Shown here in pieces: positions 15,931 through 24,328 of a stretch of DNA of 41,187 bases (position 1 is the first letter of the stretch; each line of letters opens with the position of its first letter). The notes under the pieces were generated by a model that was given only the letters and a program-made list of their open reading frames with translations, was not told the DNA's origin and searched no databases. Made by a program: the position numbers and the translations under genes. Source of the stretch: Candidatus Woesearchaeota archaeon CG_4_10_14_0_2_um_filter_33_13 (GTDB taxonomy: Archaea; Nanobdellota; Nanobdellia; Woesearchaeales; GW2011-AR9); assembly GCA_002792115.1 (NCBI GenBank), contig PFNQ01000012.1, forward strand, positions 304 through 41,490, written 5' to 3'.

Positions 15931-17445
15931 ATGGAATCAATCATCTCTAAACTTCACCCATTAGAACGATCAGTTCTACCGGTTTTGCTAAAAGAAAAAG
16001 AGATTTCTGCTATTGCTAAATTATCAAATTTGCAAGAAATTGAAGTTATGCGGGCATTGCAGTGGTTAGAAAATAAAAATGTTCTAAAGATTAATGTTGA
16101 CAAAAAAAAGATTGTAGATTTAGAAGAAAACGGAATTAAGTATAAAAAAGAAGGATTACCTGAAAAACGATTATTACAATCATTAACCGAAGAGTTTCAA
16201 AGTTTAGGTGAGATTGCTAAAAAAACTAGATTAAGTACTGAAGAATTAAATGCTTGTATTGGAATTCTACGAAGAAAGGTTGCCATTGAAATTGATAAAG
16301 GTAAAGATTTAATGTTGAAATTAGGACCACAAGGTAAAAAACTATTAAAGGACGGATCTTTCGAAGAAAAATTTCTAACTAAAGATTTCCCTTTAGATTT
16401 TGACTTAATCCAAGATATAGATAAATTTGCCTTTGATGAATTAAAGAAAAGAAAAGGTCTTCTAAAAATTGAAGAAAAAAAGACCACCACTGTAACCTTA
16501 ACAGAACTAGGAAAAAAACTGGCTTCTACAAAAATTGATGGCGAAGTTATCAATCGTTTAACCATGGGGATGCTCAAAACAGGAAGTTGGAAAGGTAAAA
16601 ACTTCCGTGCTTATGATGTTGAAATAAACGTACCTAAGGTGTATAGGGGCAAGAAACATTTTGTTAATGAAGCTGTAGAATATATTAAAAGAATTTGGTT
16701 AGAACTTGGTTTTAAAGAGATGTCAGGTAATTACGTGCAATCAGCATTCTGGGATTTAGATGCCTTGTTTGTTCCTCAAGACCATCCAGCAAGAGAAATG
16801 CAAGATACTTTTTATTTAGAGGGAAAAGCTAAATTACCAAAATTCTGGGAAAAAGTTAAAGCCGTTCATGAAAATGGTGCCAATACAGGAAGTAAGGGAT
16901 GGCAATATACCTTCTCAAAAGAAGAAACTGAAAAAGTTCTTCTCCGTACACATACTACAGTATTATCTGCACAAACAATTTCAAATTTAAAAAAAGAAGA
17001 CTTACCAGCAAAGTTTTTTTCTGTAAATAAAGTTTTCCGTAATGAATCATTAGATTGGAAACATTTATTTGAATTTTACCAAGTGGAGGGTATTGTAATT
17101 GACCCCAATGCCAATATGAAACATTTGAAAGGATATTTAAGAGAATTTTACAAGAAAATGGGATATCCAAATGTAAGGATGCGACCAGCACATTTCCCTT
17201 ATACTGAACCAAGCGTGGAAGTGGATGTTTATCATCCAATCAAAAAACAATGGGTGGAATTAGGAGGAGCAGGAATCTTCCGTCCAGAGGTAGTTAAACC
17301 GTTATTGGGTTTTGAATGTCCTGTTTTGGCTTGGGGACAAGGTATGGCCAGAATAATTGCTGAATATTGGAAAATAACTGACATTAGAGATTTATACAAA
17401 AATGATCTTAAACAGATTAAAGAAATGAAAGCATGGATCAAATAA
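15931..17445 (+). CDS. pheS: Phenylalanyl-tRNA synthetase alpha subunit
   Basis: The 504-residue protein is the archaeal/eukaryotic-type PheS, catalytic half of the (alpha-beta)2 enzyme that charges tRNA-Phe. N-terminal winged-helix repeats (about 1-200) carry the DNA/tRNA-binding-like extension. The class II core follows, with FFSVNKVFRNESLDWKHLFE (motif 2), HPAREMQDTFYL, VEVDVYHP, and the motif-3 region LAWGQGMARII near the end. It heads the cluster pheS, nif3-like, pheT, with gaps of 46 and 53 bases. A TATA-like TTTATAAA at 15838-15845 and a weaker ATTTAACA near 15905 could serve as promoters. Confidence 0.96.
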   Translation: MESIISKLHPLERSVLPVLLKEKEISAIAKLSNLQEIEVMRALQWLENKNVLKINVDKKKIVDLEENGIKYKKEGLPEKRLLQSLTEEFQSLGEIAKKTRLSTEELNACIGILRRKVAIEIDKGKDLMLKLGPQGKKLLKDGSFEEKFLTKDFPLDFDLIQDIDKFAFDELKKRKGLLKIEEKKTTTVTLTELGKKLASTKIDGEVINRLTMGMLKTGSWKGKNFRAYDVEINVPKVYRGKKHFVNEAVEYIKRIWLELGFKEMSGNYVQSAFWDLDALFVPQDHPAREMQDTFYLEGKAKLPKFWEKVKAVHENGANTGSKGWQYTFSKEETEKVLLRTHTTVLSAQTISNLKKEDLPAKFFSVNKVFRNESLDWKHLFEFYQVEGIVIDPNANMKHLKGYLREFYKKMGYPNVRMRPAHFPYTEPSVEVDVYHPIKKQWVELGGAGIFRPEVVKPLLGFECPVLAWGQGMARIIAEYWKITDIRDLYKNDLKQIKEMKAWIK

Positions 17446-17491
17446 AAATACATTATCAAAGATTAAACCATATTAAAACAATACATCAAAA

Positions 17492-18238
17492 ATGGCAACT
17501 GCAAAAGAAATTACTGAATTTTTGAACAAAGAAATTGAAATCAATAGTATTGAAGATAAATCTTGCAATGGTTTACAAGTAGAAAATACGGGAGATGTCA
17601 AAAAGATTGGTTTTACCGTAGATGCTTGCTTGGAAACTTTCCAAAAATCTGCCTTAGCAGGATGTCAAATGTTAATTGTTCATCATGGATTGATTTGGGA
17701 AGGCATCAAATATATAAAAGGAAATACCTACAAAAGAATAAAATGTTTGATTGATAACAATCTTGCACTTTATGCTGCCCATCTACCTTTAGATCGCCAT
17801 GATAAATATGGGAACAATATTATTTTAGCTAACTTGCTAAATTTAAAGGATATTAAATCGTTTGGTTTTTATGGAGATAAAACAATCGGATTTTATGGCC
17901 AAACGGAAGTAGAATTAGAACAGATTAAAGAAAAGTTAAAGGAAGCAGGCATGAATTTAACCTGCTTTGAATATGGGCCAAGACAAATCAAAAAAGTCAC
18001 CATTGTTTCCGGTGCTTTTACTGATGGGGCTTATCAAGCAGTCAGCTTAAGTGCAGACCTTTATCTTACTGGAGAAAATAAATATAATTATTTACAAGTT
18101 GCTAAAGAAAATAACTTAAACATTATCTGTGCTGGACATTACCTAACTGAAACCCTGGGTGTTAAAGCTTTAATGCCTTTACTAAAAGAAAAGTTTGGTG
18201 TAGAAGTTGAGTTTATTGAGAATCCAGTAGGACTCTAA
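17492..18238 (+). CDS. NIF3-like dinuclear metal-binding protein
   Basis: The 248-residue protein belongs to the NIF3 (YbgI, GTP cyclohydrolase I type 2-like) family. The two-metal site is complete: IVHHG (His64, His65), HLPLDRH (His97, Asp101) and GHYLTE (His216, Glu220). Length matches the short members without an inserted domain. The family is widespread, but its reaction is not settled. Here it lies between pheS and pheT on the same strand, so it is made with the synthetase subunits. No signal peptide. Confidence 0.92.
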   Translation: MATAKEITEFLNKEIEINSIEDKSCNGLQVENTGDVKKIGFTVDACLETFQKSALAGCQMLIVHHGLIWEGIKYIKGNTYKRIKCLIDNNLALYAAHLPLDRHDKYGNNIILANLLNLKDIKSFGFYGDKTIGFYGQTEVELEQIKEKLKEAGMNLTCFEYGPRQIKKVTIVSGAFTDGAYQAVSLSADLYLTGENKYNYLQVAKENNLNIICAGHYLTETLGVKALMPLLKEKFGVEVEFIENPVGL

Positions 18239-18291
18239 TATATTAATAAATACTAATAACTATTAATAAACATTAAGAAAAAATACACAAA

Positions 18292-19944
18292 ATGCCAACT
18301 ATAATCCTTAACAAAGAAGTTTTTGAAAAACTTGTAGGTAAAAAATTACCATTAGATCAGCTTAAAGATCGTATTAGTATGTTAGGTACAGATTTAGAAA
18401 AAATAGAAGGCAATGAAATAGAAGTTGAAATCTTTCCGAATAGGCCAGACTTATTGTCTGAACAAGGGTTTGCTAGAGCCTTCAGTTCTTTTATTGGAGT
18501 AAAAACCGGGTTAAGAAAATATGATGTTAAAAAATCGGGGTTAAAAGTTTATGTTGATAAAAACATAAAAAACATTCGACCATACACTGTTTGTGCCATT
18601 ATCCGAGGATTAAAATTTGATGATGAAAAGATTAGAGAAATAGTACAAGTCCAAGAAAAACTGCACACCACTTTCTGTCGTAATCGAAAAAAAGCTGCAA
18701 TTGGTATTTATCCATTAGAAAACATTAAGATGCCAATATATTTTAAGGCAATGAAATCAAAGGAGATAAAATTTCGACCATTGGAATCAGAAATAATTAT
18801 GGATGGACTGCAAATATTAAGCAAACATCCAAAAGGTCGAGATTATGCCCATCTTTTAGAGGGATTAGAAATGTTTCCGGTATTTATGGACTCAAATCAG
18901 GAGATTTTATCATTAACTCCAATTATTAATTCTCACTTGACTGGTAAGGTAACTAAAAAAACTAAAGATATTTTTATTGAGTTTAGCGGGTTTGATTTAG
19001 AAGCACAAAAGGTTGGATTAAACATGTTAGTTACTATTTTTGCGGAAATGGGAGGAAAAATTGAATCCCTGGAAGTCATCTATCCAGATAAAACAATTGT
19101 AACTCCAAATCTGACTCCTAGTAAAATGAAACTGGATCTTACGTATGTTAATAAGTTGTTGGGATTAAGCTTAAAGGAAAAAGAGGTAAAAGATCTTTTA
19201 GAAAGGATGGGCTATGGGTATGAAAAAGAGGAAGTATTAGTTCCCGCGTATAGAGTTGATATTTTGCACCAAGTGGATTTAGCTGAAGATATTGCTATAG
19301 CCTATGGTTATGAAAATTTTGAAGAAACCATCCCAAATGTAGCAACCATTGGAGAAGAAAATTCTTTAGAAAAATTACAAAACAAGATTAGAGACATACT
19401 GATTGGATTACGGTTGTTAGAAGTTAAGAATTATCATTTGATTACTAACGAAGATCTTACCATTAAAATGCAAAGTAAAAATAAAGTTGTTGCTTTGAAA
19501 AACTCCTTAGGAGAACATAATCATTTACGAAATTCCATTTTACCTAGTTTATTAAAAGTGTTAAAGGATAATCAACATAACGAATATCCACAAGACATCT
19601 TCGAGCTGGGAAGAACCTTTAACTTTGATAAAAAAGAAGAAACGGGAGTTAAAGAAGAAGATAATCTTGCAATAATGTTATGCCACGATAAAAGTGATTA
19701 CACTGAGATCAAACAAGTCTTAGATGCATTGATTAGTGCCCTTGGTTTAGAGTACAAAATAAAAGAATCCAATCAAAATAGTTTTATTTCTGGAAGAGCT
19801 GGAGAAATAATCGTTCAAAACACAAAGATTGGAATGATTGGAGAAATTTCTCCAGAAGTGTTAGAACTATGGGGTTTAGTTGTTCCTGCTGTAGCATTAG
19901 AGATTAATTTAGAAACAATCTTTAAAATAATAATATCAAATTAA
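18292..19944 (+). CDS. pheT: Phenylalanyl-tRNA synthetase beta subunit
   Basis: The 550-residue protein is the archaeal-type PheT. It starts with the B1-like region (MPTIILNKEVFEKLVGKKLP) and has the B3/B4 editing region around ISMLGTDLEK and EVEIFPNRPDLLSEQG. The B5 domain (KLDLTYVNKLLGLSLKEKE, VLVPAYRVDILHQVDLAEDI) and a catalytic-like C-terminal domain (LRNSILPSLLKVLKDNQ, QDIFELGRTF) follow. It lacks the C-terminal tRNA-binding B8 extension of bacterial forms, as expected for archaea. The gene is convergent with eL14 and ends 75 bases from it. Confidence 0.96.
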   Translation: MPTIILNKEVFEKLVGKKLPLDQLKDRISMLGTDLEKIEGNEIEVEIFPNRPDLLSEQGFARAFSSFIGVKTGLRKYDVKKSGLKVYVDKNIKNIRPYTVCAIIRGLKFDDEKIREIVQVQEKLHTTFCRNRKKAAIGIYPLENIKMPIYFKAMKSKEIKFRPLESEIIMDGLQILSKHPKGRDYAHLLEGLEMFPVFMDSNQEILSLTPIINSHLTGKVTKKTKDIFIEFSGFDLEAQKVGLNMLVTIFAEMGGKIESLEVIYPDKTIVTPNLTPSKMKLDLTYVNKLLGLSLKEKEVKDLLERMGYGYEKEEVLVPAYRVDILHQVDLAEDIAIAYGYENFEETIPNVATIGEENSLEKLQNKIRDILIGLRLLEVKNYHLITNEDLTIKMQSKNKVVALKNSLGEHNHLRNSILPSLLKVLKDNQHNEYPQDIFELGRTFNFDKKEETGVKEEDNLAIMLCHDKSDYTEIKQVLDALISALGLEYKIKESNQNSFISGRAGEIIVQNTKIGMIGEISPEVLELWGLVVPAVALEINLETIFKIIISN

Positions 19945-20004
19945 ATAATCCCCCGAATTAATAACCTCAATAATCAAAAAAGAATAAGAACAAAATAAGT
20001 AATA

Positions 20005-20033
20005 AGAATAAAAAAAAGTTTATTCTATTTTTT
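20005..20033 (+). terminator. Stem-loop with T run between pheT and eL14
   Basis: AGAATAAA (20005-20012) and TTTATTCT (20019-20026) form an exact 8-bp stem with a 6-base loop, followed on the plus strand by ATTTTTT. It resembles a terminator for pheT transcription and overlaps the last codons and stop of the convergent eL14 gene. Confidence 0.5.
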
Positions 20034-20439
20034 CTGCTTTGCTATCAAGATTTTGTTCAAGAGAAGTTTCTTTTGCCTCAGCTTTCTTAACCGTTGCTTT
20101 CTTAACTACTGGCTTCTTAGTTTTCCCTTCTTTAACCATTACAGTTTTTTTGCTCTTTCTAACAGGAAATTGTCTTTGAGCTGGTTTCTTACTTTTTTTA
20201 TCTGTAACAATAATACCAACCTTTTCTAAAACAGATTTTACTTCTTGATGTGAGGCTTTATCCTTAATCTTAACAATCTGTTCCATTGGCTCAAGATGTT
20301 TAACATTAACTTTTTTACGTCTTGTTGCACCATCAAGGATTACAAACTGATTGTCAATAATCTCAATAATCACTCCTTTCTTTCCAGCATCTCTGCCTGC
20401 AAGTTTCATACAGATCCGACCGATTTGATATAAACTCAT
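20020..20439 (-). CDS. rpl14e: Ribosomal protein eL14
   Basis: The 139-residue protein has the KOW-type eL14 core at residues 1-80 (YQIGRICMKLAGRDAGKKGV, FVILDGATRRKKVNVKHLEP). A tail of about 55 residues rich in Lys, Thr, Val and Ala, ending acidic, follows. Archaeal eL14 is usually close to the core alone, so the tail is extra. Its ATG overlaps the stop of eL34 in an ATGA. The gene usually found between them in archaea (cytidylate kinase) is absent. Confidence 0.93.
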   Translation of the reverse strand: MSLYQIGRICMKLAGRDAGKKGVIIEIIDNQFVILDGATRRKKVNVKHLEPMEQIVKIKDKASHQEVKSVLEKVGIIVTDKKSKKPAQRQFPVRKSKKTVMVKEGKTKKPVVKKATVKKAEAKETSLEQNLDSKAEKIE

Positions 20440-20708
20440 TTTTCAGACCTCGCTTTTTCTTGTAAAACTTTCCTCATACAGGTAGAACATAAAACTCCAC
20501 CATATGGACGTTGTGGTCTTTTGGCAGTTTTTGGCATGTTACGCATCTCAGCAGAAGTTGCATAAGGCACTCCAGCCAAAACTTTTTTACAGTGTGCACA
20601 AACGGCTTTAGACGGTTTTCTTTCTTTGTATTGCAACTTAGTGTTTCCACCTGGTGCCTTAACAAAAACTCTTCTTAATCTTCTAGATTTTAACATTCCC
20701 CTAGGCAT
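20436..20708 (-). CDS. rpl34e: Ribosomal protein eL34
   Basis: The 90-residue protein matches archaeal eL34: MPRGMLKSRRLRRVFVKAPG at the start and RPQRPYGGVLCSTCM near the end. Four cysteines in two pairs (AHCKKV with CAHC, and CSTC) form a zinc ribbon. It is the first gene of the eL34-eL14 pair. GAGG lies 9-12 bases before the ATG, and the mRNA probably has a leader of about 85 bases. Confidence 0.95.
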   Translation of the reverse strand: MPRGMLKSRRLRRVFVKAPGGNTKLQYKERKPSKAVCAHCKKVLAGVPYATSAEMRNMPKTAKRPQRPYGGVLCSTCMRKVLQEKARSEK

Positions 20709-20743
20709 TTTTTATTTCCTCGTTATTTATTACAGTAAAGCAG

Positions 20744-20797
20744 CTCAGAATAAATCATTCTAACCTGAGTTGCCTACAGATTTGTCCACAAGGGACA
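20744..20797 (-). promoter_or_regulatory. Two stem-loops in the predicted leader of eL34-eL14
   Basis: The predicted 5' leader contains CTCAG (20744-20748) pairing with CTGAG (20765-20769), and TGTCC-ACAAG-GGACA (20783-20797). They lie between the TATA box and the start codon and may be structure for autoregulation. The stems are only 5 bp, so this is tentative. Confidence 0.35.
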
Positions 20798-20818
20798 TAC
20801 ACCAACAGACACCCACCC

Positions 20819-20828
20819 ATTTATAAAT
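20819..20828 (-). promoter_or_regulatory. TATA box of the eL34-eL14 operon
   Basis: The minus strand reads GATTTATAAATGGG about 115 bases before the eL34 ATG, giving a leader of about 85 bases. The rest of 20709-20905 holds no gene. Confidence 0.45.
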
Positions 20829-20905
20829 CTTTTTACTAAAACTTCTAAATTAGAAACAATACAACCCCATTACAAATAAAAAAAGAGAAAATAAAAAAAC
20901 GTTAT

Positions 20906-22024
20906 TTATCCACAACTTGCCGCTGTAGCCGCCCCAACTTCGTAACCAAATCCTGGTTGATATGTTTCAGTACTCACGCCAGTAGATTCAGTACATTCTT
21001 TTGGTTGGTCATTAAAAGCGGCACAAATTGTAGCTAAGTACGCTGCTGGGCTTCTAGCGGAATTTGCTTGTTCTCCATTAATTACTAATGTAGGACTTCC
21101 ACCAACACCATATTTCTCATTATCGGCTTTGTGAACATTAAACAAAGGATAATTTCCGCTTAACCAAGTTGACTTGTCATTAAAGTTTTCAGTAATCTTA
21201 TACTGTGCATCTAACTTTGTAACACATAAATCCAACTTATCTGTATTAATCTCAGCAGAAGTTAAACATGGTTTAGCTTCTCCGGCTTCTAAGAAACAAG
21301 CCAAATAATCATTATATTTATCTGTTTGCTCGTTATTAATACAAACTTGTCTCATCTGTTCATCAACTTCAGTTTTACCATGCATAGCATAATAAACAAA
21401 CTTTAGTTGAAAATCAATTTTATCACCCAATAAGTTAACCACTGGTAAGATTCCTTTCTCAGCTTGTGTCCCATATGGACAATGTGACATGACAAATAAT
21501 TCAACTACTGGTTTATCAGATTTTGGAACATCTGCGGGTGCTTGTTGTTGTGCATCTGATGAAGCAGCTTCATTACCATATTCATTAACTTTAATTCCTT
21601 GCGGGAAAAAGATTTCTCCATCTTTAGTAACATAACTATCCACTTCCTGTCCAGAAATAGTTAACTTAACATTGTAAAGTCCACCTTCTTCAGTTACAGA
21701 CTCCAACTTTGCTACTGCCTGTCCTTGTAAAAGGTTTGTGTTTACAAACTGTACCATATTCACACCAGCCTCTTCTTTTGAGATGGTATCGGGTCCGCTA
21801 GTAAAACTTGATATTAAAGTCACAACCAATATCAAAGCTAAAACTCCCGTAGCAACTTTCCACATATCAAATTTAAGTTTTTTTCCTTTTACAGGATGAC
21901 TTTCTTTATGTGATTTATGTTCACTATGTTCTTTATGTGCATCTCTGTGTACTTCTTCATTCTTATGCTCTGAATGAATATCTTCATTAGAATCACTTTT
22001 ATTTTCATTTTCAAAATGAGTCAT
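20906..22024 (-). CDS. Membrane-anchored DsbA/GILT-like thioredoxin-fold protein with His-rich cytosolic tail
   Basis: This 372-residue protein has a cytosolic N-terminus of 43 residues with nine His and many Glu/Lys, one membrane segment at about 56-74, and an extracellular part. A small domain (80-150) and a linker lead to a thioredoxin-fold domain (172-335). The active site reads MSHCPYGTQ with a single Cys182 where CxxC would be usual, and the cis-Pro loop is GGSPTLVING. More Cys at 228, 243, 253, 267, 334, 344 and 371 suggest structural disulfides. It may be a GILT- or DsbA-like oxidoreductase or isomerase working by a mono-thiol, or a binding protein. A GGGGGGTG element lies a few bases upstream of the ATG. 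It follows the DUF106 gene by 43 bases. Confidence 0.8.
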   Translation of the reverse strand: MTHFENENKSDSNEDIHSEHKNEEVHRDAHKEHSEHKSHKESHPVKGKKLKFDMWKVATGVLALILVVTLISSFTSGPDTISKEEAGVNMVQFVNTNLLQGQAVAKLESVTEEGGLYNVKLTISGQEVDSYVTKDGEIFFPQGIKVNEYGNEAASSDAQQQAPADVPKSDKPVVELFVMSHCPYGTQAEKGILPVVNLLGDKIDFQLKFVYYAMHGKTEVDEQMRQVCINNEQTDKYNDYLACFLEAGEAKPCLTSAEINTDKLDLCVTKLDAQYKITENFNDKSTWLSGNYPLFNVHKADNEKYGVGGSPTLVINGEQANSARSPAAYLATICAAFNDQPKECTESTGVSTETYQPGFGYEVGAATAASCG

Positions 22025-22067
22025 TTTTACACCCCCCTATTTATTTTGTTTTGGTTATTGTAATTTA

Positions 22068-22838
22068 CTAATAGATTTTTAATGCCTTTCTTAAACTCAT
22101 ACTAAACACTAACGATAACAAGATATACCAACCTAACCATCCCCAACTACTTAACCAAGGAATACCTGCATTTTTTAAAGGCATCAATTTGTTGTGATTA
22201 ACCACAACTTGTTTGATTTCTAAATCTCTTGGTTTTGCCGGTTCTGTAGGCTCAAGATAGGTTTGATCTGTAGTAATAATAATTGTTTTTTCCAATTCAT
22301 CGTTGGCCGTCCTCACCGTTAAAGTATGTTCTCCTTGAACCTTACTTTTAAAACTCCACGCCACCTTATGATCTTCAACACTTTGATTAGACTCGGAGAT
22401 TAGTTGTAAATTCTCGCTAGTTACTAACTCTGCAGATACAACATTTTCATCAAACATAGCAGTAATAGTATAGGTCTGGCCAGGTAATAATGGCTCATAA
22501 CTTAAGTGTGCTGCCATCCAACCAAAAATCAACAAAATCGGAATCATAGTAATTAAAGTTGGTTTGAAAGACATCTTCATGTATTCCATGTTAACTTTCA
22601 TTGCTTCCTTTTGTACTTTCATCATTTCTTCTGGATTGGTACGTAACTCTTTCATCCTTTTTTGATAATCTTTTTGCTTCTCTTTCATCTCCTTCATTTT
22701 TCCTTGGTTAGTAAAAAATTTGTAAACCAAAGTAATCAACAAGGAAATAATCAAAGCTAAGACAACTAATGTAAGAAACGGACTAATGTTCAATAACGGC
22801 TGTAAAACCGGATTAAAAATTTTATCTAAAAAGACCAT
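22068..22838 (-). CDS. DUF106/Ylp1-type YidC/EMC3-like membrane insertase with inserted ectodomain
   Basis: The 256-residue protein matches the archaeal DUF106 family, relatives of YidC, EMC3 and TMCO1 that insert membrane proteins. There is a membrane segment at about 18-42 and a charged coiled coil at 45-90 (KMKEMKEKQKDYQKRMKELR, MMKVQKEAMK). A second membrane segment lies at about 93-112 and a last one at about 229-250. Between the last two is a beta-rich outer domain of about 110 residues (from LLPGQTYTITAMFDEN to LEKTIIITTD), larger than the short loop of usual members. A TATA box 28 bases before the ATG suggests a leaderless message. It lies 88 bases downstream of secY on the same strand, which fits a joint role in membrane insertion. 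Confidence 0.83.
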   Translation of the reverse strand: MVFLDKIFNPVLQPLLNISPFLTLVVLALIISLLITLVYKFFTNQGKMKEMKEKQKDYQKRMKELRTNPEEMMKVQKEAMKVNMEYMKMSFKPTLITMIPILLIFGWMAAHLSYEPLLPGQTYTITAMFDENVVSAELVTSENLQLISESNQSVEDHKVAWSFKSKVQGEHTLTVRTANDELEKTIIITTDQTYLEPTEPAKPRDLEIKQVVVNHNKLMPLKNAGIPWLSSWGWLGWYILLSLVFSMSLRKALKIY

Positions 22839-22860
22839 TTTTTATTTTATTTGAAAAGGG

Positions 22861-22870
22861 TATATAAAAG
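22861..22870 (-). promoter_or_regulatory. TATA box of the DUF106 insertase gene
   Basis: The minus strand reads CTTTTATATA, with its centre about 28 bases from the ATG at 22838. The gene therefore has its own promoter even though it follows secY on the same strand. Confidence 0.55.
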
Positions 22871-22926
22871 TTATGGATTTTCATCAAAACTTTATTCAAT
22901 TGAAACAATTAAAGTAAATAAACAAA

Positions 22927-24315
22927 TTATTCCATAAATTTGCGCATAGCAGGATGCATATCCATCATGTGTTGTTTAGCAATCTCTTCATACAATTTGT
23001 AAACAATCATAACTGCTAATAAGATACCAGTTCCTCTAGACAATGCACCAGTTAAGTCAGCCACCGCCGCCAGTAATCCCACTGATGCTCCACCAACAAT
23101 TGTTAATGGCCAAATATATCTGCTTAAGATTCTTTCTAAAACTCTTTCGTCTCTTCTAAACCCAGGAATTTGTAATCCAGAATTGAGAATTTGTTTAGCT
23201 TGACTTCTAGCATCCATGTTAGCCGTTTGCATCCAAAATATACTAAATAATACTGAACCGCCCATCATTAACAAGATATAAATTACCGCTTGACCAACCA
23301 TACTCAAACTAAAACTTCCTCTAATTATGTTTTGTAATAAATCTGGAGAGTTTATCCAGTAAACTAACCCACTAATAGGAGAATTTCCAGAGAATGTTCC
23401 TAACCAAGGGTGTCCCCATCTTTCTAATAATCTTGCCACTAACTGAATATTAGCCATTAAAGCAGCAACTAAGATAACTGGAATGTTGGAAGTATAAAAG
23501 AAGTTTAATGGCCACCTCATTCCGTATCCTCTAACTTTACCAAAAGACAGAGGAATTTCAACTTTCATTGCTTGACCATAAACACAAATCATAAACACCA
23601 AGATTGTAGAAACTAGCGCTGCAATCTGTAAGCCAGCAGTGGTTATATCTCCTACAGATAACGATTGAAATAACGCGGGAATCGCTCCTGCAGCCAATTC
23701 TGGTTGAGTAGGAGATGGTAAAAAATTAAACGCGCGAATAAAAATTTGTTGTGCTACTCCTGCAGCAATAAACAAACTAATACCAGAACCAAAACCCCAT
23801 TTACTAACAACTTCGTCTAGGAACAAAATGATTATTCCTCCTAAAACTAGTTGAAAGATTAAAATAAATTCTAATTGTCCATATAAGGGTAACCCAATTA
23901 ATGACGCTGATGGAGCCAATCCACCCATTAATACATAAATTGCTCCTTCAAAAATAACAAAAAATACTCCTAAAATCTTTTGCAAACCTTGGAACCTTTG
24001 CCTTCCTTCTGTACTACTTAGGTCCAAATTAAGAATACCCGTTCCACTTAACAACTGCAAAACAATTGAAGCAGTAACTAAAGGACCAATTCCTAATGAA
24101 ATAATACTTCCAAAAGAGGCCCCTAAAATAATTGATAAAAATTCAAACTGTTGTAAGGCATTTTCTCCTAACCCAAACAAAGGAATCAACCCCATCACAA
24201 AAAAAATAATTAGAACTACTAAGGTCCATTTAAGCTTCTCTTTAAAGGGTAGCTTTTTTTGTTTGGGACCTCTAACTTCCGGTAAATGTTGAATAATCGT
24301 GTCCAGGAAAGACAT
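22927..24315 (-). CDS. secY: Protein translocase subunit SecY
   Basis: The 462-residue protein is archaeal SecY, the channel of the Sec translocase. About ten hydrophobic segments are visible, with the plug-region pattern SLGIGPLVTASIVLQLLSG in TM2 and the cytosolic loop with MKVEIPLSFGKVRGYGMRWP. The C-terminal half carries IPGFRRDERVLERILSRYIW. It ends the large r-protein cluster, 13 bases after uL15, as usual in archaea. Adenylate kinase, which often follows, is missing here; the DUF106 insertase takes that place. Confidence 0.97.
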   Translation of the reverse strand: MSFLDTIIQHLPEVRGPKQKKLPFKEKLKWTLVVLIIFFVMGLIPLFGLGENALQQFEFLSIILGASFGSIISLGIGPLVTASIVLQLLSGTGILNLDLSSTEGRQRFQGLQKILGVFFVIFEGAIYVLMGGLAPSASLIGLPLYGQLEFILIFQLVLGGIIILFLDEVVSKWGFGSGISLFIAAGVAQQIFIRAFNFLPSPTQPELAAGAIPALFQSLSVGDITTAGLQIAALVSTILVFMICVYGQAMKVEIPLSFGKVRGYGMRWPLNFFYTSNIPVILVAALMANIQLVARLLERWGHPWLGTFSGNSPISGLVYWINSPDLLQNIIRGSFSLSMVGQAVIYILLMMGGSVLFSIFWMQTANMDARSQAKQILNSGLQIPGFRRDERVLERILSRYIWPLTIVGGASVGLLAAVADLTGALSRGTGILLAVMIVYKLYEEIAKQHMMDMHPAMRKFME

Positions 24316-24328
24316 TTTGTTAAACCGT

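Noticed and set aside
20906-22024. Possible sequencing error turning CPYC into CPYG
   Set aside because: The frame is intact and the surrounding residues are well formed, so the single Cys is reported as real, though it should be compared with relatives.
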